DNA from: Sceloporus undulatus
Taxonomy: Eukaryota; Chordata; Lepidosauria; Squamata; Phrynosomatidae
NCBI RefSeq assembly: GCF_019175285.1
Contig: NC_056527.1
Span: 117,383,418 to 117,447,417 of the forward strand
Reading direction: 5' to 3'
Length of the DNA: 64,000 bases
Within the stretch, counting starts at the first letter, position 1, and the number at the start of each line of letters is the position of its first letter. Position numbers and translations under genes: made by a program. Of this stretch, positions 1 to 11,400 are shown in pieces. The notes under the pieces are model-generated. The model searched no databases, was not told the origin of the DNA, and worked only from the letters and a program-made list of their open reading frames with translations.

Positions 1-130
1 AACCCATGTTCTGCAGCCTTATCATAAAGCAAAGGCACTTTGCATGTGCACAGAGGCACTCTGCTCATGCACACACAGACACTCCCTGGCAGTGAATATT
101 TGGTGTGTGTTCAGAGCGGAGATAGTTTGG
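1..130. other. Window start, nothing recognised
   Basis: No coding or repeat family identified. Confidence 0.4.
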
Positions 131-331
131 TCTGCATCTGCACTATAGAATTAATGCAGTTTGATATTGCTTGAATTGCCAGGACTCCATTCGGTCGAAT
201 TCGGGGATTTGTAGTTTGTTCTGGCACCACAGCTCTCTGAATGCGAAGGCTAAATGCCACACAGAACTACAAACCCCAGGATCCCAAAGGATTTTGAGCC
301 AGGGAAGGTAAAACAGTGCATTATTTCTGCT
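131..331. mobile_element. Foldback element, family A (short inverted-repeat DNA element)
   Basis: Left arm CTGCATCTGCACTATAGAA with AATGCAGTTTGA; middle GGGGATTTGTAGTTTGTTCTG; right arm ACTACAAACCCCAGGATCC ending near GTGCATTATTTCTGC. This is the same plan as about 15 other copies in the window. Confidence 0.75.
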
Positions 332-344
332 ATGTGGCAGCAGC

Positions 345-485
345 TGTATTCAAAGGAGTTTTGTCACTGCTTTCCTGTAAAGCTGAGAGAGAGTCACTTC
401 ACCAGGTTGCCCAGTGGGTTTCCAGACTGGTCCGGGGATTAGAACTCGAGTCCCACACGCAAAACACTATACCATGCTGCCTTCC
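345..485 (-). mobile_element. ACA-tailed tRNA-derived SINE fragment
   Basis: Reverse-strand copy of the family whose plus-strand form reads GGACTANGACTCTGGAGACC, GGGTTCGAATCCCTG, GGCAAGTCACACTCTCTCAG and an (ACA)n tail. Confidence 0.7.
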
Positions 486-573
486 TGAGGGATTGCTTGA
501 CCAGGTTTAGTTTGCCATTGCCTTCCCTCTGAGGCTGAGACCTGCCAAAGGGCATCCAGTGGATGTCTGTGGA

Positions 574-878
574 GTTTATCACACGAAGGAGATCGGGAGT
601 TTATCCAGTGAATATCCTGAGAAAATTGCGTAATTAGGTGAAACAATTTCACACGACGTTGCACAAAACCCACTATTCAAGTGGTTGCAAAGAAGCATTA
701 ATGCACATCTTCTTACTTTGGGATTTCAGCGACAATGCATTCCTGATATCGCTTTATTTGCACAACTGTGTGCGATAATCATTTGCACAATTACTTGCCA
801 TTTTTGCTTTATTTGAGGAATGCTTTAAAAGTGCTTTAATTTCTACTTAATGCCAAAATTAGTCCCAGTGTGATAAAA
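574..878. mobile_element. Short DNA element with GTTTATCACAC termini, copy 1
   Basis: About 305 bases. Starts GTTTATCACAC and ends GTGTGATAAA, its reverse complement. Body: GGAGATCGGGAGTTTATCC, GACAATGCATTCCTGATATC, GTGATAATC-type segment, GGAATGCTTTAAAAGTGC. Three other copies match it (8,513; 15,949; 44,561). Confidence 0.8.
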
Positions 879-1264
879 ATCCTATGGCTGAGTGGGAGAT
901 TCGAACTCTGGTCTCCCAAAACCCTAATTCAACGTTCAGGCTAAACATTTGGGACTAAAATTTGGCAATGCAGATGCAGCTCTAGTAGTCTTGCCAACTG
1001 GGAATGGGTCGGAGTGGATGACCCTTTGGGGGGGTCCCCTCCAACTTTATAGGAGTCTATAAAATAAACAAAATATTTTCTATAACTGGGTGCCAGACTG
1101 ACCATCCCAAAATGTTAATATGGCTGCCCTGTCTGCCCCAGGATGCCTCGTTTTAACCATATTTAATTTAATAATTCAAATGTAATTATAATTATGTTTT
1201 ATGTTCTTAATAAGTGGGTAAGGATGATGTGATTTTTTACTTAATTACTATGGTCATTTTATGG

Positions 1265-1309
1265 TTGTAACCCACTTCGATCCTTCGGGGAGAGGCAGGC
1301 TATAAATAA

Positions 1310-1345
<36 letters not shown>
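1265..1345 (+). repeat. LINE/SINE 3' tail ending in (ATT)n
   Basis: TTGTAACCCACTTCGATCC followed by GGCTATAAATAAATT and ten or more ATT units. This tail type (a CCGCCTYGA..TATAAATAAA end) recurs near 6,515, 35,570, 45,770 and 49,165. Confidence 0.7.
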
Positions 1346-1927
1346 GCCTTGATGCCCTTCTTAGTTGCCTCAAAGGAGCCAAAGGCCTCTGGACTGGCCT
1401 TCCTGTCCCACAATTGTTGTAATGGGGGGAAAGAGGAGGAAACGCTGACCCAGAGTCAAGTGGTTTTTCCCTGTTTACATTTCTGGAGCATTTCTGTCTT
1501 GGCCGCATCCCCAAATATGGTCCTTTTTGCGCCTGCCGCCTGTCAAGCCGGCTCTCCCTGGGGATGTGGGGGAGTCCCTCCTAAACTGCTGGGAAAACAG
1601 ATGCACAGTTTTGACACACATTCTTGCTCTTTCTCTCGCACACACATAAAACACGCACATATATATGCACACATTGACACCACTATCAGTCAAGCAAGCA
1701 TTTAGTGCATTTGCAGTTAGGAGCCAATTCCCTCTTCTCTCTGTGTATATATGTGCCTTCTCGAGATGGGTAGGGACTGATAGGGAGGTGGTTTAGTATA
1801 TTAGCAGGTTATTTTAACATTTTAGCATTGTTATTGTCTGTGTTTTATTGTCCGCTTTGGATTACAGTGGGCCTCACTCAAACCACTGCATCATGTTGGC
1901 TCTCTTGGATTTTTCTTTGCAGAATTT

Positions 1928-2145
1928 GTTGTTGTGATCCTTCAAGTCCTTTCTGACTTATTTCAGCCCTAAGATGACCCTACCATTGGGTTTTCTTGGC
2001 AATATTTGCTCAGAGGAGGTCCGCCATTGCCTTTATTGAGGCTGAGAGAGTGTGACTTGCCCAAGGGTTTCATGACTGAGCTGGGAAGCCAACCCTGGTC
2101 CTCAGAATTGTAACTCTCAAACCTCTGCACCACAACGGCTGGTCA
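1928..2145 (-). mobile_element. ACA-tailed tRNA-derived SINE
   Basis: Full-length reverse copy: tail complement TTGTTGTTGTG, GGGTTTTCTTGGCAA, CTGAGAGAGTGTGACTTGCC and promoter-region complement CTGAGCTGGGAAGCC. It lies in the SLC2A4 5' flank. Confidence 0.85.
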
Positions 2146-2249
2146 AAATATGCCATCAGATATCATCTGGTGCCTTTAAGGTATTTGGTGCAGCAGGCCG
2201 CCATCCAACTGGCGAAGCCCTCCTTCTGTGTGCCAGGCTAAAATGCCCA

Positions 2250-2700
2250 TTTGTCAATGTCTGCTTCCTTTGCACTGGTTTAAATTAAAACAATGGAACG
2301 GAAAACTCATATAACTCCAGGTGGCCGTTGTGTGGCTAACCACTGGAGGCCACAGCCTTGCTGCGCAGCCCTCCCTCTTTGCAGCACTCTCTGGCCTGCC
2401 CTTCCGCCTGCCCCTCCCTGTCACCCAGTGCCATGGCAACAGGGCCTCACCCCACATACCAGGCCCAGAGGAAGAGAGGGAGGGCCAGGCTCAGCCCTGC
2501 AGCAGCTCATGCGTCATTCGCAGGACAGCAGCACCCATTGCAAACTGGCCCAGGATGGTGGTACCTTGGCGGAGACGGGTAGGTGGCATTTCACCCTCTG
2601 CTGCCCTACCATTCCCCCCTCTTTGCTTCTTCAACTCACCTTTCCACCTTTCCGGGTCATCTCTCGAACTCAGGGCTAGCACTTGGCCCATGCCGGCTCT
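2250..2700 (+). promoter_or_regulatory. SLC2A4: Probable SLC2A4 proximal 5' flank
   Basis: The only GC-rich, repeat-free block upstream of exon 2, holding both candidate first exons. No clear TATA box or MEF2 site was identified. This is an inference from position and composition. Confidence 0.3.
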
Positions 2701-2710
2701 GTGCGCAAGG

Positions 2711-2767
2711 ATGGGCTCTTCTTCAGGCTTCAAAGATGCATCTGACTCTGGATGGCAAATGTGCCAG
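2711..2767 (+). CDS. SLC2A4: Candidate first coding exon of SLC2A4 (tentative)
   Basis: An ATG with a good start context (A at -3, G at +4) opens 19 codons beginning [14 protein letters not shown] and ends at a GT (gtgctg, a weak donor) in phase 0, which fits the phase-0 acceptor at 5,701. SSGF recalls the PSGF of the mammalian N terminus MPSGFQQIGSE, but the FQQI sorting motif is not there. A rival is 2,555-2,578 (ATG, eight codons MVVPWRRR, stronger donor gtaggt, also phase 0). A third possibility is an unrecognised exon elsewhere upstream. Confidence 0.3.
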
Positions 2768-5700
2768 GTGCTGCGTTGGTGAGATGCAGCTAGGCTTTGG
2801 AGATAATGGGGAAATTGACCTTTTTTGGGTGGGATTCCTGCTTCTTTTAGGAGGAGGACAACAAATATTTGGGGCTGCCTGCTTTAGCCAGAGTGTATGC
2901 TAAGAGAATGCCAGCCTGCCTGCCAGACAAGGCATGCCACCTCCGGAAGCCAGGGTGTTTTAAGTCTAAAAAGGGAAACAGGATTAAAGAAGAAGAAAAG
3001 CACTCTGTGGATAAGAAAGCAAGATATGGCAAAGACACCGAAGGACAAAAAGGGGGTCTGAGGTGGTTTTGCAGAATTCTCACTGGGCACCTTCAGGACC
3101 AAAGCGATTTAGCCAAAGTTGGAAGGAAACTTTTGCATAAGAGTTGTGATGATATGCTAAGAGAAAGAGAGAGCAAAGAAGGAAGGCAGGCAGGCAGGCA
3201 GCCAACCCAAATGTGGGAGAGATCTTGGTCACATTTTGCACGCCCACACTTAGCCTTCCGCCTTCACCTCACCTTTGCACAAGAGTCGTGCGAGGGGAGA
3301 AAGGCAGAAGCAGCACCCAGACTCTCCTTTATTAGGCTCTAAGGCACTCTCTGACCTTGAAGCCCTACTTCCTTGTGACCCCAGGTTGAACGTAGGTTTC
3401 ATGCAAGGCTTGCACAAGAACCATGAGCATCCTCGCACCGCTGAGGATTGCAACATCTATGATGCATTTGTGTTTGTGTGTATGTCCCTCCATATTGCCT
3501 GTGGACTTATGGTGACTCCATTAACTTCGCAGGGTTTTCTTAGGCAAGGAAGCCTCAGAGGTGGTTTTGCCAGTTCTTTCCACTGAAATATTGCCTCCAG
3601 CACTTTAGATTCGTTGGCAATGTACTTGAAGTGTGCAATAACCCTTCTCGCTCTCTTGTGGGCCTGTGAGAGTGTGTGACCTTGAGGTCTCTTTCTGGAT
3701 GGGAGCCACTTTGCCATTGGACCAGTCCAGCTTTTGTAGCATAAGGGCTCCTTTGCACTTTTGTTGGGAGGCTTTGCACACTCGGTGAAAGCGTATATCA
3801 CCCTTACTCCTGAAATGGAACTTTGATGGCCAGTCCAGTTGCATGTCAAAGGGCTCCTTTGTACGTTTGGTGGACGCTGTTGCTTGGGGTTGACATCATG
3901 GTTTGAGCATTGGACTATGACTCTGGAGACCAGGGTTCAGTTCTCTGTTTAGCCATGAAACACGCTGGGTGATTTTGAGCAAGTCACGCTCTCTCAGCCT
4001 CAGAGGAAGGCAATGAAAAGCCTCCTCTGAACAAACCTTGCCAAGAAAACCCTGTGATAGATGTGCCTTAGGGTTGCCATGCACAACAACAACAATGGCC
4101 TATTGTTCGGTGGTGGAGAAGCGTTTCCCTTTCCTTCCTTCTGTGTCAAATGAATCTTTGGATCAGGACCGCTTTGTATGGCAATCAGTCAGCGCCTTCC
4201 TTTCCGTCGTGTGCCCAGCTGGACTTAGGAGCTCCGGGGTCAAATATTACCTATTTCCTTAACTGATGCCACACTGCAGAATTAATGCAGTTTGGCACCA
4301 CTTCAGCTGCCATGCCTCCATGCTGTGGAATACTGGGATTTGTAGTTCTTTGTGGCCCCAGGGCTCTCGGATGGAGAAGGCTAAACATCTCACCAAACTA
4401 CAAACCCCTGAATTCCATAGCACTGAGCCGTGGCAATTAAAACGGTGTCAAACTGCATTAATTCTGCAGTGTAGACACAGCCCTTGCCAAGTCGAACAGA
4501 ACCTCAGGCCAATCTTGCCCACCTTAGAGGATGTCAGTTCTTGGTAAAGTAACTTTGCCAAAGCTGTCGACTCCCAGAATCCGTCCCGTTGAATCAAGGA
4601 TGGCCAGTGGAGGATTCTTGGAGTTGTAACGCAAAAAGGTAAATTGTCCAAAGTCTGTAAAACACCTAAGGGACAGGCTTGGAAATTGGACACAACTCCT
4701 AAGTAACACAAAGTTATTTAGCTTTGAACACAAAGTTACTTAGTTACATAGCTTTGAAACTTGGTGCAACCTTTCCTCCCCCAGAATAGTCTCCATGCTA
4801 TTTTGGGGTGTGCAAAGGAATGTGAACCAGTGTGACATTAGTGTATTGGGCATTGGATTATGACCCTGAGGGCCAGGGTTCGAATCCTGGCTTAGTCATG
4901 GAAATCTAGTGGGTGACTTGGGCAAGTCACACTCTCTCAGCCTCAGATGATGGCAATGCCAACCCCACTCTGAAAAAACATGGCAAGAAAACCCCTTGAG
5001 CCTTAGGGTCACCATAAGTCCTAAGCTCTGGTGCCATAACAAACAATGCTTGGCCTTCTGCATTTGTGGCTTTGACTTTTGTGGATTTGATTATTTGCGG
5101 TTTTGATTTGTTTGTTGTCTTTAGGGATCTCTCTAAGTCCTCCAGAGCAACTCTGCTGGAAACTGACCCCATGGATCAAGGCAGAGAACAATAAACTGAT
5201 ACGGATAGCATGCCTCCTCACTGCATGCCCTGGCTCAGGGTTGGATGGGAATTGTAGTCCAATAACATTGTAAAGGGCACATCATATTCTTTTGTGTCAT
5301 TGCTGTGCGGCTTCAAGTTGTTTCTGACTTATGGGGTTTTCTTGGCAAGCTTCTTCAGAGCCATCCTCTGAGGCTGAGAGAGTGTGACTTGCCCAAGATT
5401 ACCCAGTGAGTTTTCATGGCTGATCTGGGATTCGAACCCAGGTTTCCACAGTCATATTCCAAGCACTGCACCATGCTGGCTCTTAGAATCATAGAGTTGG
5501 AAGAGACCTCAAGGGCCATCCAGTCCAACCCCATTCTGCCATGCAGGAAATCTAAATCAAAGCATCCCTGACAGATGGCCATCCAGCCTTGCTTCCTACT
5601 GTGGTGCAAAACCACCTTGTTGGCAAGTGTAATGATGTTGTGTGTTGTCAAGGTTTGAGAGCAATATTTCTTTATCTTTTACCTCTGTATTTCTCTACAG

Positions 5701-5975
5701 GAAGGAGATGAGGATGCTGGGAGCGGGATCACCTCCACCTTAATCCTGTCCGTCTTCACGGCCGTTTTGGGGTCCCTGCAGTTTGGATACAACATCGGAG
5801 TCATCAATGCACCACAAAAGGTCAAACAAATTTCCTTAAAGCAAATTTAAGCATGTGTCGATGTCGATGTCGGTTTGGAAAGCCCCACCACTTTATATTC
5901 CATAAGGAATTGGAACATGGCATCAGTAAGGGGGGGGTGCAATTTTGGGCTAAAATGTTGTTGGAGTCAAAAATG

Positions 5976-6018
<43 letters not shown>

Positions 6019-8461
6019 GATATTAGATATATGAAGAACACTCACTTAACGATAATTGCATTCGTTAGAAATAGAACAAAGATAGCTTTTGGATTATAGG
6101 AATAACTCAAGATAAAGGAATAATCAGTTACAATTTTGGATAATAGTAGAATATGAGAAAAGAAAGTAATAAAACTGATTCGATATAATATACTTAAGGC
6201 TGACTTAACTTACATAAGATATAATATGTGATGATTATAGTTTTTTCTTTTGAATCGTTCGTTTGGAGTTAAACGAAGTGATGTGATTGGAGAGAATATG
6301 AGCAATTGATTTAAGTTTAAAAATAAGTCAACCAAAATAATAATTGAAATTAAGGCATAAGTATAGATGTCACGAAGAATATTTTGATTTGAGAAAATCA
6401 AAAAGGAAACATGTAACAAAAAAGAGAAGTACTTTTAAGTAATGTTTGTCTGTTTGTGTTTTCGTTTGCTTTTGTTTGTTATGTCGTTTGTCAAGTGTGT
6501 TTGTTTAGTTTCAACTAATCGATCTTATTGGAGAGGCAGGTTAGAAATAAATTTTATTATGATTATTATGATTAATTAAATGTATGTTTTAAAGTGTTTT
6601 TATTATGTTGGAAACGAAATAAAAATTTAAACATAAAATGTTGTGAGTGTGGGGAGAGGAGGTTTCCCCCTTTCCTTGGTTCAAAGACTGGCACTTTTTG
6701 GAGGCGTGGGATTGCGGCTCCCATCATCCCCAGACAGCATAGGCTCAAAAGCCAGGCTGGGTAGATATGATGGCAAGCTGAAACTGCAATGCTTCCCAAA
6801 AATGCCAGCTCAAGGAAAGGGTGCCCTTAACAGTTAGTTTACTGGGCAGGGAAAAGATATCTCTCTCCGGTTCATTCATTGTTGGAAGAAAAAGATCGAG
6901 GTGAAAGATCGAGAGCTTTGCAAAGTTACTTTTTTGTTTTGGACTAGCAACTCCCCGAAGGCCGCTAGAGGGCAGAGAAAGTAATCATTTCCACACTTTA
7001 TTGCAGTGGTTCCCAAACTTTGGTCTTCCAGATCCTTTGGACTTCAGGTCCCAGAATTCTTGACTCTTGGCCAAGCTGGCTGGGGCTTATGGGAGATGAA
7101 GTCCAAAACACCTGGAAGACCAGAGTTTGGGCATCGCTGCTTTAGAAAGGTTGAAGGAAGCAATGTCATGTTTTCTAACCAAGGCAGCCAGATGCCATAA
7201 AGGAAGACATCTGCGCTGCAAAATGTAGGATGTTAAAGAAAAATGGGGGACCTTACAACAATAAAAGCTAAAAGCACTCATCAAAATGTGAATTCATGCT
7301 TCTTAGTCATGCTCCCAATCAGTGATTCTCTAACATTAGTCCTCCAGATGTTTTGGACTTCATCTCCCAGAATTCCTGGCTATTGGCCAAGTTGTCTGGG
7401 GCTTCTGGGAGTTGAAGACCAATTCATCTGGAGGAACAAAGTTTGGGAACCACTAAATGGAGGACATTTTGGAATTCCTTCTGGATAGAAGGTCAAAATG
7501 TAGGAAGATCCTGGGAAAGGAGGACGCCTGGTCACCCGGCTTCTAACCCGCTCCCTCTATATTTTATTCAGATCATTGAACAGAATTACAATGCCACCTG
7601 GATGGAGCGCCAAGGGGTGGCGGACCCAACGCCCATCGACCCAAGCACCCTCAAAACGCTGTGGTCCTTGTCGGTGGCCATCTTCTCCATCGGGGGCATG
7701 GTCTCCTCCTTCATGGTGGGCATCGTCTCAGAATGGCTTGGCCGGTGAGTTCCCTTTAAGGACGAGGGTGACTCTGAGCATGTACAGAGTGTCTTGGGGC
7801 ATTCCATCCCACTATTAAGCTGTGCCACATTGTGCAAAGACTCTGGGAAGCCAACATTTTCCCCTCACGCAGGACCTCTGCCTTTCTGATAGCCATGGCT
7901 GCATCCGCACTGCAGGAATATTCCAGTTTGGCACCGCTTTAACTGTTGTGGCTTCATGCTGTGGAATTCTGGGAATTGTAGTTTTGTTAGACATTTAGCC
8001 TGCTTGGTCAGAGAGTGCTGGCTGGGGGAAGATGGGATTTGTAGTTTAATCTGTCCAGAGGGAAAAAATTATGTACTCCATGCAAATTTGGTTGGTTGGT
8101 TTTAAAACAGGATGAATGGTCATAGATTATATTATATTATATTATATTATATTATATTACATTATTTTTATTTTTCCCCTGGGGTTTCAGGAAGAGGGCC
8201 ATGATTGTGAACAACGGACTGGCCTTTCTTGGGGGCGGCTTGATGGGATTGGCGCAACTTGGCAAATCCTATGAGATGATGATCCTTGGACGGTTCTTGA
8301 TCGGGGCTTTTTCGGGTAAGAAAGCGGCTGACAACGGGGGGGGGGATTGGGGAGATACAGGGGAAAGTGGGGTGTGCAAGAAGACCTGAGGTGCCTTGGG
8401 AAAGTTATGGAATGAAAAGGGGTATGTCTTCATCTGATGCCAGACCAAATAAGGCACACAT

Positions 8462-8495
<34 letters not shown>

Positions 8496-11400
8496 CAACA
8501 TTTCACAGGAATATATCACACTGGGGCTAATTTCGGCATTAAAGAGAGATTAAAGTGCATTTAAAGCATCCCGCAAATAAAGTGGAAATGGCAAGGAATT
8601 ACACAAATGATGATCACACGCAATTGCACAAATAAAGTGATATTGGAAATGCATTGCTGCTGAAATCCCAAAGTTAAAAATGCTTCTTTGTGACCACTTT
8701 AACAGCAGGATTTGTGCGACATCGTATGAAATTGTGTCATGTAATTACACAATTTTCCCGGGATGTTCATGGGATAAACTCCCGATGTCCTTTGTGTGAT
8801 AAACTCCGCAGACAAAAACCAGGACATGCCTAGCCAAGCAACATGAGAGTGTGATCAGGACAGCAAAAGTTATTAATGAGGAAGAATACATAAGCTAGGA
8901 AAGGCTGCAGCAGTTTGCTTTTGCCTGAGCCGACTGGGAAGGGGAAGACTCTGCCTCCTCTTCCTCTCCTCCTTTGCCGAATTAATTGAATGCAAAGTAC
9001 TATTTGCATTTTGAACTCAATTTGCAACAACTGAAATGAAGCCTGGGAAAAAAGGGGGGATGTCTAGTCTACGAATTGCTGCTAATTTTTGTATATTTGC
9101 ATCGACCCTTGTCTTCAGTTCTGTTCACAAATTTGCATCTGTTTACCCTTCCTCTGTAGAAAATTCACAGCTATATGAATCCATGCAAAGCGGTTGGCTG
9201 GCCATACGTTTGATAATGCACATCCTCACAGATACTCCAGTTAAAACTGCAAATCCTTTTTCTGTGGAGTTTATAGGGTTTTTCACCCCATCTCCTGCAA
9301 CAAGCCTGAATTCCTCCAAATTGCTTATGACTGGATCAAACTCTATTTGAATGGAATTAGGAATATTTGAATCGTATTTACTAGCTCTAGTAGAAAGAGG
9401 GAAAGTGGGAGGAGGAGAGAGAAACCAGGACATTTTAAAAGCATCTTATAAAATGGGATGGCGGAGGATTAATTGGGGTTAAGAGAGTTGGAGGGTATAG
9501 GTAGCCACATTAATAATAATATTTTTTTTACCCCACCTCTCCATCAGGATTGAGGTGTCTTACAATAAAATCCATATAATACAGCGTTACCCCAATTATT
9601 CCTTCCCCCGAAAGCATCAATTAAACATATTTAAACATTACAATAATCCATTAAAAATAAATAATAAACTTTATTTTTACCAAGCCCTCCAGCCAGATTT
9701 TTATGCTCTATCCTGAAAGGTTTGCTTGGTTTTATTATGCTGAGTTATTTTAATCTTAATTTTATTTTTGTGCTTTCATCCTGGCCCTGGTTTTTTAATC
9801 CTTTTCCTTTTTCCTTTTTAATATGCTGAAATATTTCTTTTATTCTCTGCCACTCTGTTGCGTTGGCGATTTTATGTTCTCTTTCACCTTTGCTTTAATT
9901 ATATTGTTGTGGTATTATTATTATTATTATTATTATTACTATTATTTAACCAGACAGCGCTCCCCCCAGAGAGCTTTGGCCGGCGGGTGGTATAAACTTC
10001 AATAAATCCATAAATTAATTAAAGGAAATGCTCTGTTTGCAAAGCAGGGGAGGGAGTTCCTGGAGACGCATTGTCAAGCGCCGGAGGAAATTGGACGCTG
10101 GACTGGAGAGGTTTAATTCAATTTCAGAGTTCTGCGTCTGTTTTTACGATAAAACGTGGTGATTCATAATTGTGTACAAAACACAGAGCCTGGAGAAGTG
10201 ACCTTTTTGGACTACAGCTTCCAGAACCCCCCAGCCAGCTGGGGGATTCTGGGAGCTGTAGTCCAAAAAGATCCCTTCTCTGAGCTCTGAAAAAGTATTA
10301 GTTCCTCTCCCCAAGTTTTATTGCCTTATGATTAATGGCCAACTCTTGCGGAAGGGATTTACTCACATTTTTTATTCTCAACTTTCAAAGAGGTGTCCAA
10401 GACCACTCCAATACCTCTTCTAAATCTTACAAAGTTAAGACTATATTCCGGAGCGGATTCTCAGACATGGGAGTCCTCCATCTCCCATTGCCTCTGGCAG
10501 TCTTTGAGGCAAGTTATTATTTCTTTTTCTATATTTTTATTTTATTTTATTTCTATCCTGCTTCTCCATAATATCAATAGTTTCCTCAAATAATACAATA
10601 ACGCCTAAAATTCACAAAAGAGCGATACCTTTATTGAGCCAATCCATATGCACAAAATACATGATGCAAACCTTTGAAGTTCCACTGGTTTCTTCATCAA
10701 GCAAAGGGGTTAAAAAACATACAGGACGAAAAAATATGACGTTGTTACTCACAGGTCTTCATTTCATCAAGATGTTGTTCTGAGTTAAAATGGTGTCGGG
10801 TGAAGAAGCCAGTGAAACTTCAAAAACTTGCAATGTATATTTATTGCATTTTGGTTGGTCCAATAAAGGCATCACTTTTGGATGCTATTGTACAGTGGAT
10901 CCTTGGTATCCACTGGGGTTGGGTTCCAGGACCCTCTGTGGATGTCAAAATCCATGGATACTCAACCCTATTAAATACAATGACACATTAAAATGGAGTC
11001 CATTATATAAAATGCAAAACCAAGGCTTGCTTTTTGGAAATTACATATTTTTTGAAGATTTTCAAGCCATGGATGGTTGAATCTGAAGAATAGGTGGATA
11101 TGAAGGGCTGACTGTACTTTGTTATATGGGCAACATGGGTACCCCTGGATATGTTTTCTGGGTTCCTTCAAATGATCTTTATCCCTGGGAGAAGGATGGA
11201 GCATATAATTCAGGCCTCTTTTCATTCCTCTTTCCCTCCTTCCCTTCTTCCTGATATATGTTTGGTTTTTCTTCTTCTCATGGCAGGTTTTGCCTCTGGC
11301 CTGGTTCCAATGTACGTGGGTGAGATTGCTCCCACCAACCTGCGGGGAGCGCTGGGCACCATAAACCAGTTGGCCATTGTCATTGGGATCCTCATTGCAC

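Noticed and set aside
2321-2782. 153-codon frame in the SLC2A4 5' flank as a gene
   Set aside because: Low-complexity Pro/Ala/Ser composition and three overlapping frames; only short ATG-led pieces are considered as first exons.
8126-8165. Regulatory TATA cluster near SLC2A4 exon 4
   Set aside because: It is a pentanucleotide microsatellite inside an intron.
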